From assembly GCA_020636075.1 (NCBI GenBank), contig JACJYO010000009.1:135001-199000 (forward strand): DNA of 64,000 nucleotides. Direction: 5' to 3'. Below the pieces are notes generated by a model. That model saw only the letters and a program-made list of their open reading frames with translations. It had not been told where the DNA came from and made no database searches. Position 1 is the stretch's first letter. Each line of letters begins with the position of its first letter. Made by a program: the position numbers and the translations under genes. Of this stretch, positions 18,411 to 27,215 are shown one piece after another. This stretch comes from Lewinellaceae bacterium. GTDB taxonomy: Bacteria > Bacteroidota > Bacteroidia > Chitinophagales > Saprospiraceae.

Positions 18411-19163
18411 ATGCTGAAGTCCATCGAAATAACCACTACGCAAAACGTAACGATCGAGTATAGCCTCGCCCGTTTACGCGAACGCGGATTAGCCTGGTTT
18501 CTCGATTTGGTGATCGTATTGATTGGCTACCTGATTTTTTTTCAATTCTTGCAGGCAATCACTGGCGGCTTGTTTACCGGCGAAACGGGTTGGGTAATGC
18601 TAGCCGTTTTGTTGCCTTTTCTGATTTATTTTCTATACAATATTTGCTTCGAAATCTGGAATATCGGTCAGACCCCGGGAAAGATGCTTATGGGGACCAA
18701 AGTTGTTCGACTGGATGGAAAAGACCCGGAATGGAGCGATGTGGTCTTGCGTGCGGTCTTGCATCTGGTCGATTCGCTTTTTTCCTTTTGCGTGATCGGT
18801 GCGGTTTTAATCAAAACCACAGGAAAAAGTCAGCGGCTTGGCGATCTGGCAGCCAACACAACTGTCATTAAAATTCAGGATGCCATCCAATACCAGTTCC
18901 GGTTGCAGGATATTCTAAGCATTTCTACCCTGGAAAATTATCAACCGGTTTATCCGCAGGTACGCAGGCTCAATGAGCAGGATATGATTTTTATAAAAAC
19001 CGTGCTTGGCCGCGTGCAGCGCTATCCAAACCTTTCGCACGAATCGGTGATGGAGGACTTGGTTACCCACCTGATGCCTATCCTCGAAATTGATCAGCGC
19101 CCGGCTAACCGGTTGGAGTTTTTGAAAACGCTGTTACGCGATTACATCGTGCTGACCAGATAA
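18411..19163 (+). CDS. RDD family membrane protein
   Basis: 250 residues. The RDD domain covers about 10-150: RLRERGLAWFLDLVIVLIGY (the Arg and Asp of the name), a second helix, NIGQTPGKMLMGTKVVRLDG, and QRLGDLAANTTVIK. Three to four membrane helices are visible. The C-terminal ~100 residues are soluble and helical and end at a repeat-rich junction. RDD proteins are of uncertain role; some act in Na+/H+ exchange. Confidence 0.88.
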   Translation: MLKSIEITTTQNVTIEYSLARLRERGLAWFLDLVIVLIGYLIFFQFLQAITGGLFTGETGWVMLAVLLPFLIYFLYNICFEIWNIGQTPGKMLMGTKVVRLDGKDPEWSDVVLRAVLHLVDSLFSFCVIGAVLIKTTGKSQRLGDLAANTTVIKIQDAIQYQFRLQDILSISTLENYQPVYPQVRRLNEQDMIFIKTVLGRVQRYPNLSHESVMEDLVTHLMPILEIDQRPANRLEFLKTLLRDYIVLTR

Positions 19164-19165
19164 AA

Positions 19166-19258
19166 GGTTAGAAAGTTAGAGGGTTACTGGTTAGAAGGTT
19201 GTTCACCATTCCGGATGATGTCCAACTTTCTAACCAGTAACCCTCTAACTTTCTAACC
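19166..19258. repeat. 36-bp inverted repeat between convergent genes
   Basis: Left arm 19166-19201 and right arm 19223-19258 match at 35 of 36 positions as reverse complements, with a 21-base loop. The arms are made of the words GGTTAGAAAG, TTAGAGGGTTACTGGTTAG. The element fills nearly the whole gap between two convergent stop codons and could act as a two-way terminator. Part of the word recurs at 39830-39850 upstream of the S41 protease. Confidence 0.9.
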
Positions 19259-19269
19259 CTCTAAAAAAA

Positions 19270-20409
19270 CTATTTCAGTACAAAATCGCCGTAAGTCAGC
19301 CGGGCTTTTACCAGGCCGGGTGCATTGGCATTGCCAACAAAACCGGCTACCGTAGAACGGTTACCCTCATCGGCCCGCCGTTTGATGGTTGCGCCGGAAG
19401 GCGTGTGCAGATCGGTATGCGTGCCTTCGGCATCGAAACGAAACGATGTGCCACTTTCAACGTTCATCTGCACATCGGTGTATTTACCGACAATTTTTGC
19501 TTCAGAGAAATTGCGGGCCAGGGCTGTGACTTTCAGGCTGCCATAAGTGAGGTCTGCATCAACGGTAGTGGCGACGCTGTTTACTTTCACATCAGTATAC
19601 TGTGCAGTAACAAAAGCTGCTCCGGCTTTGTCCACACGCAAGTTGGCATATTTCGTTTGCAGGCGCAGGTCTTGAATGTCACCGAGGTTAAAGTCGTCGT
19701 ATTTGGACGTCATGCGCACGGTTTTAGCCCGATCGATCTGGCATTCTGAATACTTAGTGTCGATCTGAACATCCGTGGCTTCTGAAAGTATCAGGCCGCC
19801 ATAGCTGAGGTGCCCCGAGAGGTTGCGCACTTTGGCAATGGTTGCTTTTCCATAGCCGATCGTCAGGTCGCCGTCGTTGTTTATAGCTTCGGTACGCAGG
19901 TCGCCGTAGTGGATTTCAGCAGTCAGTTTGCCATTAAGGTCGCCGACGTAGGAATTGCCGTATTTATTTTTCAGATCGAGCTGATTTCCGATAGGTATCC
20001 AGACTTCGTAATTGATTTTGAAGTCTTTACAACTGTTGCCGGGCCACCAGTCTTTGCCCTCTGAATTCACAACAGTTTCGGCTTTGACATAACCTGCTGT
20101 GTTTGTGAAATTGACATTGATCCGATCAAATGCTTTATCCGCATCCCGTTGGTTATTGGCATTAACAACGATGGTGATGTCAATTTTTACACTGTTTTTG
20201 TCCCAGGTATTCACATGTACTTTGCCGTATTTGTTGTACAAGGCAGTCATGCCATTGGCAGTCGTGGAGAATTCCCGGTTAATCTTTTTGGTGAACTCCT
20301 GTGCGGGGCCATTGGCCAATACAGGAGTGGTTGTCGCAGTGCCCAGTAGAACCAGGCTAAGCAGGAGCGCCTGTTGCAGGCGGCCTGGCTTAAATAGATT
20401 TAACTTCAT
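19270..20409 (-). CDS. Exported DUF4097-like beta-repeat protein
   Basis: 379 residues: signal peptide (cleavage near VLANG, residue 33), then a series of short beta-strand repeats in which phrases such as YGDLRTEAINNDGDLTIGYG, LSYGGLILSEATDVQIDTKY and LTYGSLKVTALARNFSEAKI recur. This is the look of DUF4097 or related head-domain adhesin-like proteins that form a right-handed beta-solenoid. It is the third gene of a sigma, anti-sigma, effector cluster, and its start overlaps the end of the anti-sigma gene by 20 bases. Confidence 0.85.
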   Translation of the reverse strand: MKLNLFKPGRLQQALLLSLVLLGTATTTPVLANGPAQEFTKKINREFSTTANGMTALYNKYGKVHVNTWDKNSVKIDITIVVNANNQRDADKAFDRINVNFTNTAGYVKAETVVNSEGKDWWPGNSCKDFKINYEVWIPIGNQLDLKNKYGNSYVGDLNGKLTAEIHYGDLRTEAINNDGDLTIGYGKATIAKVRNLSGHLSYGGLILSEATDVQIDTKYSECQIDRAKTVRMTSKYDDFNLGDIQDLRLQTKYANLRVDKAGAAFVTAQYTDVKVNSVATTVDADLTYGSLKVTALARNFSEAKIVGKYTDVQMNVESGTSFRFDAEGTHTDLHTPSGATIKRRADEGNRSTVAGFVGNANAPGLVKARLTYGDFVLK

Positions 20410-21190
20410 GATTTCCGCTGTTTATCGGTACAGTTTGCTGTTGATTTGGTCGCTGTTGTTCGAGGTGTTCGAGTACACGCCCGAGTATTGCTGCTTTGGC
20501 TTTGTAGTTTTCAATCATGGCACGAACTACTTTATCCCGGTTGCCCGGGGGGACTTTAGCGAGTTCTGCCTTTAATTCGTTCATCACATTATCCATCTGC
20601 AGGAGGTCTTCCGTGACACCGGCGTCCTGGTAAGTGGCGAAACTGGCCAGTTTTTCTTTTTTTGCGGAAATATCCCGCTGGTAAAACTGTTCCAGCTCGG
20701 CGTATTCCTTGGAAACATCACTCAGTGCCATGCCGGCTTGGCCGGAGGTATTGGCATACCAAATGCCAATATTAACGCCGGCAATCAACAGAACAACGGC
20801 AGCGGCTATACGCACCAGCGCGCGTTGCCAATGGACGTGCACAACTTTAGCCGTTTTCCCGTCGATGGATTTTTCAATGGAGGCCCACACCTGCTCAGCA
20901 GGCTCGTGGGTGTCGAAAGCGTCACGATTTGCGGTAATAAATCCTTCGAGGGAGCGGTTACTGCCGCCATCTAATTGTTGTTCAATGCGCTGCCATACCG
21001 CATCGGTGGGCGTGGCAGAATCAAAAAGGGGGCGTTGGAAGACAATTTGCTGTTCCAGGCTGTTGGCGGTAGCCAACCGGTTCAGGTTTTTTTCGATGCA
21101 GTTCCAAACGCCCTGGTCTGGAATGGCCGTATCGAAAGCCTCCCGGTGCTGCCGGATATACTGTTCTATGTTGCTGCTGTTGGACATCAT
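20390..21190 (-). CDS. Anti-sigma-factor-like membrane protein with a triplicated N-terminal motif
   Basis: 266 residues. The N-terminal cytosolic part has three copies of a motif of the form FhxxxRxxFDxxxPxxxVWxxIE: around residues 10-35 (HREAFDTAIPDQGVWNCIE), 50-72 (QRPLFDSATPTDAVWQRIE) and 82-107 (NRDAFDTHEPAEQVWASIE). One membrane helix follows (about 122-144), then a periplasmic helical domain. Position right after an ECF sigma gene supports a sigma-sequestering role. The family usually shows fewer copies of the motif, in my memory one. Confidence 0.8.
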   Translation of the reverse strand: MMSNSSNIEQYIRQHREAFDTAIPDQGVWNCIEKNLNRLATANSLEQQIVFQRPLFDSATPTDAVWQRIEQQLDGGSNRSLEGFITANRDAFDTHEPAEQVWASIEKSIDGKTAKVVHVHWQRALVRIAAAVVLLIAGVNIGIWYANTSGQAGMALSDVSKEYAELEQFYQRDISAKKEKLASFATYQDAGVTEDLLQMDNVMNELKAELAKVPPGNRDKVVRAMIENYKAKAAILGRVLEHLEQQRPNQQQTVPINSGNHEVKSI

Positions 21191-21299
21191 GCTGTGCTGG
21201 TTTTTTTAGCTTTAACCGTTACTTTTTGACGATCCGCTTTTATTTTGAAACGTTTCCTGTTGCTGCAGGTCACGTTAAAAAGCGGGCGTCGTTGCATTC

Positions 21300-21863
21300 C
21301 TACGTTGAAAGCAAGTCTCGCAATTTAGATTTTGCGCGGCTGTACTGCGATTTTGACGTCGCTTCCGAGATGCCTAGAATATCACCAATCTCTTCATGAT
21401 CATATCCTTCCATGGCATACAGTGTGAACACCATCCGGTAGCCATCGGGTAATTCCGTAATGGCGTGGTTGATTCGCTCAACACTATAGGGCACTTCAGG
21501 CACGGGTTCCGGCTCCTCAGAACGTTCATTGTAGGCCGTCAATTCCTGAAAAGCCAGGCGGCGACTTTTCAAAAAATTGATGCATTTGTTGACCGTTATT
21601 CGCTTGATCCAGGCGCCGATGCTGCTTTCGTATCGAAAGGTGTCTAATTTCATAAACACCTCAACGAAAGTGCTTTGCAGTAAGTCCTCAGCATCGTGGG
21701 TGTTTGACACCATACGCAATGCCGTGTTGTACATAGCCCGGTTATACAGGCGGTACAATTCAAACTGTGCGTCGCGGCGGCCCTGTTTACAGCGTTCGAT
21801 CAGGTCGCGATGCGTTTGCGTGACGTCCATTTTGTGATTTGATTGTATTGACAAGTTATACAA
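21300..21863 (-). CDS. ECF-family RNA polymerase sigma factor
   Basis: 187 residues with sigma region 2 (YNRAMYNTALRMVSNTHDAE, DLLQSTFVEVF, about 42-75) and region 4 helix-turn-helix (PDGYRMVFTLYAMEGYDHEE, IGDILGISEATSKSQYSRAK, about 138-180). It is the first gene of a three-gene cluster with the anti-sigma-like and DUF4097-like genes, 109 bases apart from the next. It probably controls an envelope response and may autoregulate. Confidence 0.93.
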   Translation of the reverse strand: MYNLSIQSNHKMDVTQTHRDLIERCKQGRRDAQFELYRLYNRAMYNTALRMVSNTHDAEDLLQSTFVEVFMKLDTFRYESSIGAWIKRITVNKCINFLKSRRLAFQELTAYNERSEEPEPVPEVPYSVERINHAITELPDGYRMVFTLYAMEGYDHEEIGDILGISEATSKSQYSRAKSKLRDLLST

Positions 21864-22012
21864 GATCGGGTTGCATCCAATGTTAAATTTTTATTTCAGA
21901 ATTTCCGGCATCTGTTTTTCCTGCGCTTGCAAACTATGAAACTGGAAACCTTTAAACCAGAAACCTTCAATCCTCAGATTATTCTTCGTTTTTTTGCCAA
22001 AAATTTTAGCTT

Positions 22013-23167
22013 ATGTCTCTACGGCAATTTGGCCTCCTGGGCCTTCTGTTTTGCACGCCACTTTTTTTATCGGCTCAAATTGAAGATGCCGATATCATCT
22101 TTCGCGAATTACGCGTACTTGACGGCGTGTGGTTTATGCCCCAATCACGGGGCGATCGGCTTCAGGTCTGGTCAATTGAAAATGACAGCACCCTGGCTGG
22201 CCGTGAATTGCGCATCAAGGAGGAGGATGGCGACACAGTATTGCTCGAAACAATGCAGATCGAATTACGCGGCCAAGTTATTACGTATCACCAAACTATC
22301 CGCGGTCAAAATGATAATGAACCTATCCCGTTCGAACTTACCCTGGCTGATTACGATGGGTATTTATTTGAAAACCCTAAACAGGTGAATCCCAACAAAA
22401 TCCGTTACCGCCTGCTCGGTCGCCGCGAAATTCAGGTTTGGACCGAAGGGCAGCGCGGTAGCCGTACTGTGAATACCGAAAATGTATTCGAGCGCGAATT
22501 CACACCGGCAGGACTTGAGTTTCGAGTCCGCGCCGGCATAAATATGACTACCATTCGAGCTACGGGAAACTTTCCGGCTTCCAGCGATCCAACTATTACA
22601 AAGAATCCTGTCACCTCGGCGCGCCCGGGCTGGGAATTGGGTACTCAATTTCGGTTTAAAGGCAGTGGCGGATTTATTACCTTGAATGTTGAAGCCGGCC
22701 TGATAGGCAGATATTCCCACGTTAAATCGGCTTTTTTTGTTGTTACGGACTCTGTGGTCAACTATGCGCGCGATGTTACCTACAGCCAAACCTGGCTGAC
22801 CCTGGCGGCTATCCCGGAAATTAACCTGAAACGCGACGGCAGGCTTACTATTCTTGCCGGGCCATATTACAGCCGCCTGCTGTTTAACAAGGCCAAAGGC
22901 ACTGAGGAACCTTCCGGGGACAATAAGTTGTTCGATGCCAACAATGATTTCAAAAAGAATGATGTGGGCATAATCGCGGGGCTCCAATTCCGTCTGAATT
23001 TTGGCAAAAAAGACCTCGGTGGTGCTCTTGGCTTGCGTGCCAACCTGGGCTTGGCCGATCTGGATGCCCTGTATAACCGCGAGTGCAACGACCCTGCATT
23101 TTGCAACGGCCGGATTAACCTGCAGGGAATTTCACTGTATTACAGTTTTAACTTGTTGGGCTTGTAA
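22013..23167 (+). CDS. Outer-membrane protein with N-terminal DUF6265-like domain
   Basis: 384 residues. Signal peptide ends at LSAQ (residue 22). Residues 28-150 look like a lipocalin-like DUF6265 domain (LRVLDGVWFMPQSRGDRLQV, LAGRELRIKEEDGDTVLLET). Residues 165-384 alternate strands with turns and end in SLYYSFNLLGL, as in an outer-membrane beta-barrel of the porin-T type. Role unknown. It is followed after two bases by the RNase H gene. The leader before it carries a low-complexity stretch built on GAAACTGGAAACC words (21936-21975). Confidence 0.75.
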   Translation: MSLRQFGLLGLLFCTPLFLSAQIEDADIIFRELRVLDGVWFMPQSRGDRLQVWSIENDSTLAGRELRIKEEDGDTVLLETMQIELRGQVITYHQTIRGQNDNEPIPFELTLADYDGYLFENPKQVNPNKIRYRLLGRREIQVWTEGQRGSRTVNTENVFEREFTPAGLEFRVRAGINMTTIRATGNFPASSDPTITKNPVTSARPGWELGTQFRFKGSGGFITLNVEAGLIGRYSHVKSAFFVVTDSVVNYARDVTYSQTWLTLAAIPEINLKRDGRLTILAGPYYSRLLFNKAKGTEEPSGDNKLFDANNDFKKNDVGIIAGLQFRLNFGKKDLGGALGLRANLGLADLDALYNRECNDPAFCNGRINLQGISLYYSFNLLGL

Positions 23168-23169
23168 AA

Positions 23170-23802
23170 ATGGCGAAACAAAAATTCTATGTCGTCTGGG
23201 ATGGCCACGAACCCGGTGTTTACAGCAGTTGGTCGGAAGCAAAACAGCAGATCGACGGCTACCCACAGGCGAAATACAAGAGTTTTTCGTCAAAAGCAGA
23301 AGCGGAAAAAGCCTACCGGGGCAGCTATTGGGCCTATGTGGGAAAGGACACAAAGAGTGTAAAAAAATCCCTACCGGAACTTGAAAAAATTGGTGTACGC
23401 CTAGATAGCCTGGCGGTAGATGCAGCCTGCAGCGGTAATCCGGGCGATATGGAATATCGGGGCGTACACACCAAAACCGGCCAGGAAATATTTCGGGTGG
23501 GTCCCTTGCCCGATGGTACGAACAATGTCGGCGAGTTTCTTGCGCTGGTCCATGGTCTGGCCTGGCTCAAGCAGCAAAACAGCCCCAACATCCCTATTTA
23601 CTCCGACTCCCGGAATGCACAACTTTGGGTCAAAGCCAAAAAATGTCGTACCAAACTGGCGAATACCGGCCGCAACGCAGAGATTTTTCAACTAATCGAA
23701 CGCGCAGAAAAGTGGCTGGCCATCAACAAAGTCACCAACCCGATCATTAAGTGGGAAACAGAAGCCTGGGGGGAAATTCCCGCAGATTTTGGGCGGAAGT
23801 AG
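23170..23802 (+). CDS. Ribonuclease H with N-terminal viroplasmin-type hybrid-binding domain
   Basis: 210 residues. Residues 1-58 (KFYVVWDGHEPGVYSSWSEA, KQQIDGYPQAKYKSFSSKAE) form the RNase H1 N-terminal domain that binds RNA-DNA hybrids. The catalytic domain follows: Asp84 in LAVDAACSGNPG, Glu in NNVGEFLALVHGLAWL, Asp in IPIYSDSRNAQLWV, and a final Asp in EIPADF. All four acidic positions appear present. It removes RNA from hybrids. The gene starts two bases after the upstream outer-membrane gene and is probably co-transcribed. Confidence 0.92.
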   Translation: MAKQKFYVVWDGHEPGVYSSWSEAKQQIDGYPQAKYKSFSSKAEAEKAYRGSYWAYVGKDTKSVKKSLPELEKIGVRLDSLAVDAACSGNPGDMEYRGVHTKTGQEIFRVGPLPDGTNNVGEFLALVHGLAWLKQQNSPNIPIYSDSRNAQLWVKAKKCRTKLANTGRNAEIFQLIERAEKWLAINKVTNPIIKWETEAWGEIPADFGRK

Positions 23803-23827
23803 CAGGCCCTGTGCTCCTGCCCTTCGC

Positions 23828-24499
23828 CTATTGCCCGCCAAAAACAAACTGCACGATGTTCGCCCCCATTTGCAGGGCCTTGGTGCGTATGGTGATTGGA
23901 TCATTGTGGATATCATCCCAGCCATCGCCCAGATCGGTTTCAAAGTCATAAAAACAGACTAACCGGCCTTGCCAGATCAACCCAAAGCCCTGAGCGGGTT
24001 TGCCGTCGTGCTCGTGAATTTTCGGCAGGCCGTTTTTAAACTCGTATTTCTGATGGTAAATCGGGTGGCTGAAGGGCAGTTCGACAAACTCAAGTTCCGG
24101 AAAAACTTTTTTCATGGATGGCCGCACAAAGGGATCGAGGCCATAGTCATCGTTGAGGATCAAAAAACCGCCGCCCTCAAGATAAGCGCGCAGGTTGCGG
24201 GCTTCCAGATCACTGAAAAGCATATTGCCATGCCCTGTCGCATACACGATCGGGTAGTTGAAAATATCAGCGCTGCCGGGCTCCACGGTTGCGTATTCCA
24301 GATTGAAATTGGTTTTCAGGTTAAGATTGCAAAACTGCGCCAGGTTTTTCAGCGAGTTCACGTCGTTGTACCAGTCGCCGCCGCCAGAGTACTTGAGTAA
24401 CGCTAATTGGAGGGTAGGGGGAGTTGCCGTTTGAGGGCTGGAAGTGGTAAAGGCTGAGGCGCCCAGGAAACAACAAACAAGCAGAAAGAGACGTATCAT
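23828..24499 (-). CDS. DUF4159 family exported protein
   Basis: 223 residues. Signal peptide (1-17), then a DUF4159 domain: LQLALLKYSGGGDWYNDVNS, LKNLAQFCNLNL, PIVYATGHGNMLFSDLEARN, LRAYLEGGGFLILNDDYG, and the closing MGANIVQFVFGG. The fold is amidotransferase-like but no catalytic residues are obvious. It is 23 bases downstream of the M3 peptidase gene on the same strand and is probably read from the same promoter. Confidence 0.88.
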   Translation of the reverse strand: MIRLFLLVCCFLGASAFTTSSPQTATPPTLQLALLKYSGGGDWYNDVNSLKNLAQFCNLNLKTNFNLEYATVEPGSADIFNYPIVYATGHGNMLFSDLEARNLRAYLEGGGFLILNDDYGLDPFVRPSMKKVFPELEFVELPFSHPIYHQKYEFKNGLPKIHEHDGKPAQGFGLIWQGRLVCFYDFETDLGDGWDDIHNDPITIRTKALQMGANIVQFVFGGQ

Positions 24500-24522
24500 G
24501 TTCTTTTCAGAAGGGTTAAAAA

Positions 24523-26253
24523 TTAAAACGTAGAATCATCCACACTGTCGAGGTAGGCCTGTATTTCGCCAACAACGGAGGCGACACAGCCGTCTTCAAA
24601 AGGGGAGCGCAGGTTAGCGAGTTTTACCAGATCGAGGAACGACTGGCTGCCACCTGCCTTGCATAAACGCAGGTAATCTGCCCAAGCCGCTGTATGGTTT
24701 TCGCGGTCTTTTTTCCAGAACTGAAATGCGCAGATTTGCGCCAGCGCATAATCAATATAATAAAACGGCGAATTGAAGATGTGGTTTTGTTTTTGCCAAA
24801 AACCACCGTTTTCCAGAAATGTATTTCCGTCGTAGTTCCGGCACGGCAAATATGTTTTTTCCAACTGGCGCCAGGCAGCATTGCGCTCGGCCGGTGTCAT
24901 ATCCGGGTTTTCATAGATGATATGTTGAAACTCATCAACAGCAACGCCATAAGGCAAAAACTGAAGTGCATTGCCCACATGCATGAAATAATATTTTTCG
25001 GTATCCGGACCGAAAAACAAGCGCATCCAAGGCCAGGTGAAAAATTCCATACTCATGGAGTGAATTTCTGCGGCATCGCTGGTTGGCCAGTGGTATTCGT
25101 CGAATTCAAAATGGCGGCTGCTCCACACCTGAAAGGCGTGTCCGGCTTCATGTGTCAATACATCAATGTCACCGCTGGTGCCATTGAAGTTTGAAAAAAT
25201 AAAAGGCGCCTGAAACAAAGGCATGTACGTGCAATAGCCGCCGGTAGCCTTGCCGTCCTGGTTTTCCAGGCTCATCAGGTTGGTATCAAAAAGGTGCTGA
25301 AAGAATTTATCGGTTTCAGGCGCCAACTCGCTGTACATCCGGGCAGCGTTAGCTACAATTTCAGCAGGCTTGCCAACCGGTTTAGGATTTCCGGAAGGGA
25401 ATTTATAGTCTTCGTCAAAATAGCAGAGTGTATCAAGGCCCAAACGCCGGCGTTGCCGCTCGTAGAGGGCCGACGCGAGCGGGACGATATGCTCACGCAC
25501 TTGCTTGCGAAAGTTGGCAACCATATCCGGCGTGTAATCAGAGCGGCGCATGCGCGCATATCCTACTGCGACAAAGTTGTCGTTGCCGAGCGTACGGGCC
25601 ATCCGGTGGCGCGCCTGCACCATTTTGTCGAACAGCGGCTCAACGATGGGCGCGTTTTTTTCATAAAATGTCCATTTCGTTTGAGCAGCCCTGCGGCGTA
25701 CGGAGCGATCATTTGATTGCTCAATCGGCGTGAAACTGCTCAGGTTATACACCGCACCATCAAATTCCAGTTGGGCTGTTGCCTTCAATTTGGTGTATTC
25801 GGTGCTGTAGGCATTTTCTTCCTGCAAATCTTTTTGAATGGTCGGTTTGAATGTCTTCAAGGCCAGGTCGGCGAGAACAAACAAATGCCCGCCATACTTT
25901 TGTGCCAGTTCCGTGCGAAAAGGCGACTTCAACAAAGCCCGGTAAAAGTTATCATTCAGTGCCTCGAACGCAGGCAGGTTTTCATCGAAATAAGTATTCT
26001 CCGTTTCATAAAAAGGATCGCGGGTATCCACGGTATGCCGGATCAGGCACAAGTTGTACATCGTGGCAAATTCCTCACGAATATGGATCAATTCCTTCAA
26101 ACTTTGGATTTGTTCTTCCGGCGAGGTTGCTTGTTCAAAATTTTGCAGGCTCGCGTTAAATTTTCTCGAAACGACCTCCAGGTCGGGTCGGGTATATGGG
26201 AAGGATTCAAATGTAGTTGTTGTCGAAGGGGTGTCAATCATAGTTTCCATCAA
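24523..26253 (-). CDS. M3 family oligoendopeptidase
   Basis: 576 residues, zinc metallopeptidase of the thimet/PepF type. The zinc motif is HEAGH in DVLTHEAGHAFQVWSS, near residue 367, followed by a Glu ligand in DAAEIHSMSMEFFTW. The C-terminal HIFNSPFYYIDYALAQICAF is characteristic. No signal peptide, so it is a cytosolic peptidase. Several in-frame ATGs lie at the start (residues 1, 2, 5); the first is used here. A -10 box is at 26282-26289. Confidence 0.95.
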   Translation of the reverse strand: MMETMIDTPSTTTTFESFPYTRPDLEVVSRKFNASLQNFEQATSPEEQIQSLKELIHIREEFATMYNLCLIRHTVDTRDPFYETENTYFDENLPAFEALNDNFYRALLKSPFRTELAQKYGGHLFVLADLALKTFKPTIQKDLQEENAYSTEYTKLKATAQLEFDGAVYNLSSFTPIEQSNDRSVRRRAAQTKWTFYEKNAPIVEPLFDKMVQARHRMARTLGNDNFVAVGYARMRRSDYTPDMVANFRKQVREHIVPLASALYERQRRRLGLDTLCYFDEDYKFPSGNPKPVGKPAEIVANAARMYSELAPETDKFFQHLFDTNLMSLENQDGKATGGYCTYMPLFQAPFIFSNFNGTSGDIDVLTHEAGHAFQVWSSRHFEFDEYHWPTSDAAEIHSMSMEFFTWPWMRLFFGPDTEKYYFMHVGNALQFLPYGVAVDEFQHIIYENPDMTPAERNAAWRQLEKTYLPCRNYDGNTFLENGGFWQKQNHIFNSPFYYIDYALAQICAFQFWKKDRENHTAAWADYLRLCKAGGSQSFLDLVKLANLRSPFEDGCVASVVGEIQAYLDSVDDSTF

Positions 26254-26281
26254 TCAAAAATTAAAAGGTAGTTATATGTCA

Positions 26282-26289
26282 CAAAGGTA
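26282..26289 (-). promoter_or_regulatory. -10 box of the M3 peptidase-DUF4159 operon
   Basis: TACCTTTG on the minus strand matches TAnnTTTG, about 30 bases upstream of the start at 26253. Confidence 0.55.
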
Positions 26290-26388
26290 TGACACCTCAA
26301 ATTGCCATGCCATATTTGGCATAGATTACATCTGTTTCTGCAGTTTACAAAACGCTGGTTTTGTACTTTGCGCACAAAAAACGTCAGA

Positions 26389-27114
26389 ATGATCCGCTTT
26401 GTACTCAGCTACGCGCTTTTTACGGCAATTATTGGACAAATTGCCGCCCAATCCACCGCATATGTATTTCATGTAGGCCCAAGTCTGGGTATCCAAAAAT
26501 GGGACAATTCGTTCGAACGCCAGATTCTTTACAAGTATCATGCGGCGCTTTCGATCGAGTCGGTCAATAACGAAAATGACAATGCATCCATTTATGCGCA
26601 AATAGGCTACCACGTGCGGGGAAGCGCTACCCGTTTTCGCTTTTTCTTTCAGGGCGGCGGCATTCAAACGTTTTCACAGGAGTTTCAATTCAACAACCTG
26701 TCGCTCATCCTTGGCGCTAAAATGAAAAAACCTTTGGGTGCCCGGGGCAAGTATTTTTACTTCGGTGGTTTGCGCGGCGATTACAACCTGAGCACTAACC
26801 TCGACGACCTGGACCAGAACAACAACCCTTACGCCGCGATCTATTACCCCCAACCGGGCTTTGTGAACAAGTGGACGGCGGGTTTGTCCTTCGGCGGCGG
26901 CATTGAGTTGCCCTTCAGCGAATTGGTTGGCTGCCAGTTTATGCTTTCGGCACACCCGGATTTCCTGTTGCAATACCGCCAGCCATCCATTCCCAATGTG
27001 ATCGATCCGTTGAACCCCGGCCAAAATATCACGATACCGGAGCGACGCATCCGGAATTTGACCATTGAGCTTTCCATAGGTCTGCGGTTGTTGCGCAAGG
27101 TTGTGTATGAGTAA
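26389..27114 (+). CDS. Outer-membrane beta-barrel protein
   Basis: 241 residues from ATG 26389. This start gives a signal peptide (MIRFVLSYALFTAIIGQIAA, cleavage after QIAAQ). An in-frame ATG 87 bases earlier would place 29 non-signal residues before it and lies upstream of a -10-like TACTTTG at 26364-26370. The mature part has alternating strands (SLGIQKWDNSFERQILYKYH, AALSIESVNN, IYAQIGYHVRGS) and ends RNLTIELSIGLRLLRKVVYE, typical of an outer-membrane barrel. Its TAA stop is the edge of a repeat element (27111-27215). Confidence 0.78.
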   Translation: MIRFVLSYALFTAIIGQIAAQSTAYVFHVGPSLGIQKWDNSFERQILYKYHAALSIESVNNENDNASIYAQIGYHVRGSATRFRFFFQGGGIQTFSQEFQFNNLSLILGAKMKKPLGARGKYFYFGGLRGDYNLSTNLDDLDQNNNPYAAIYYPQPGFVNKWTAGLSFGGGIELPFSELVGCQFMLSAHPDFLLQYRQPSIPNVIDPLNPGQNITIPERRIRNLTIELSIGLRLLRKVVYE

Positions 27115-27215
27115 CGCGAACCTCCGGTTCGCTTTTTATCCGCGAACTTCCGGTTCGCAATTTAAGCGCGAACTTCCCGTTCGCTTTTTATCCGCGAACT
27201 AACAGTTCGCGTTAC
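27111..27215. repeat. GTAACGCGAAC element, four hairpins, ends on both stop codons
   Basis: 105 bases, bounded by GTAACGCGAAC and its reverse complement GTTCGCGTTAC. Inside are four hairpin units of the form GCGAACn5GTTCGC at 27116-27132, 27142-27158, 27168-27184 and 27194-27210, spaced by TTTTTATCC or AATTTAAGC. The TAA at 27112-27114 is the stop of the forward outer-membrane gene, and the TTA at 27212-27214 is the stop of the facing AhpD-like gene. Single copies of the unit recur at 52618, 56348, 56418 and 60187. Confidence 0.95.
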
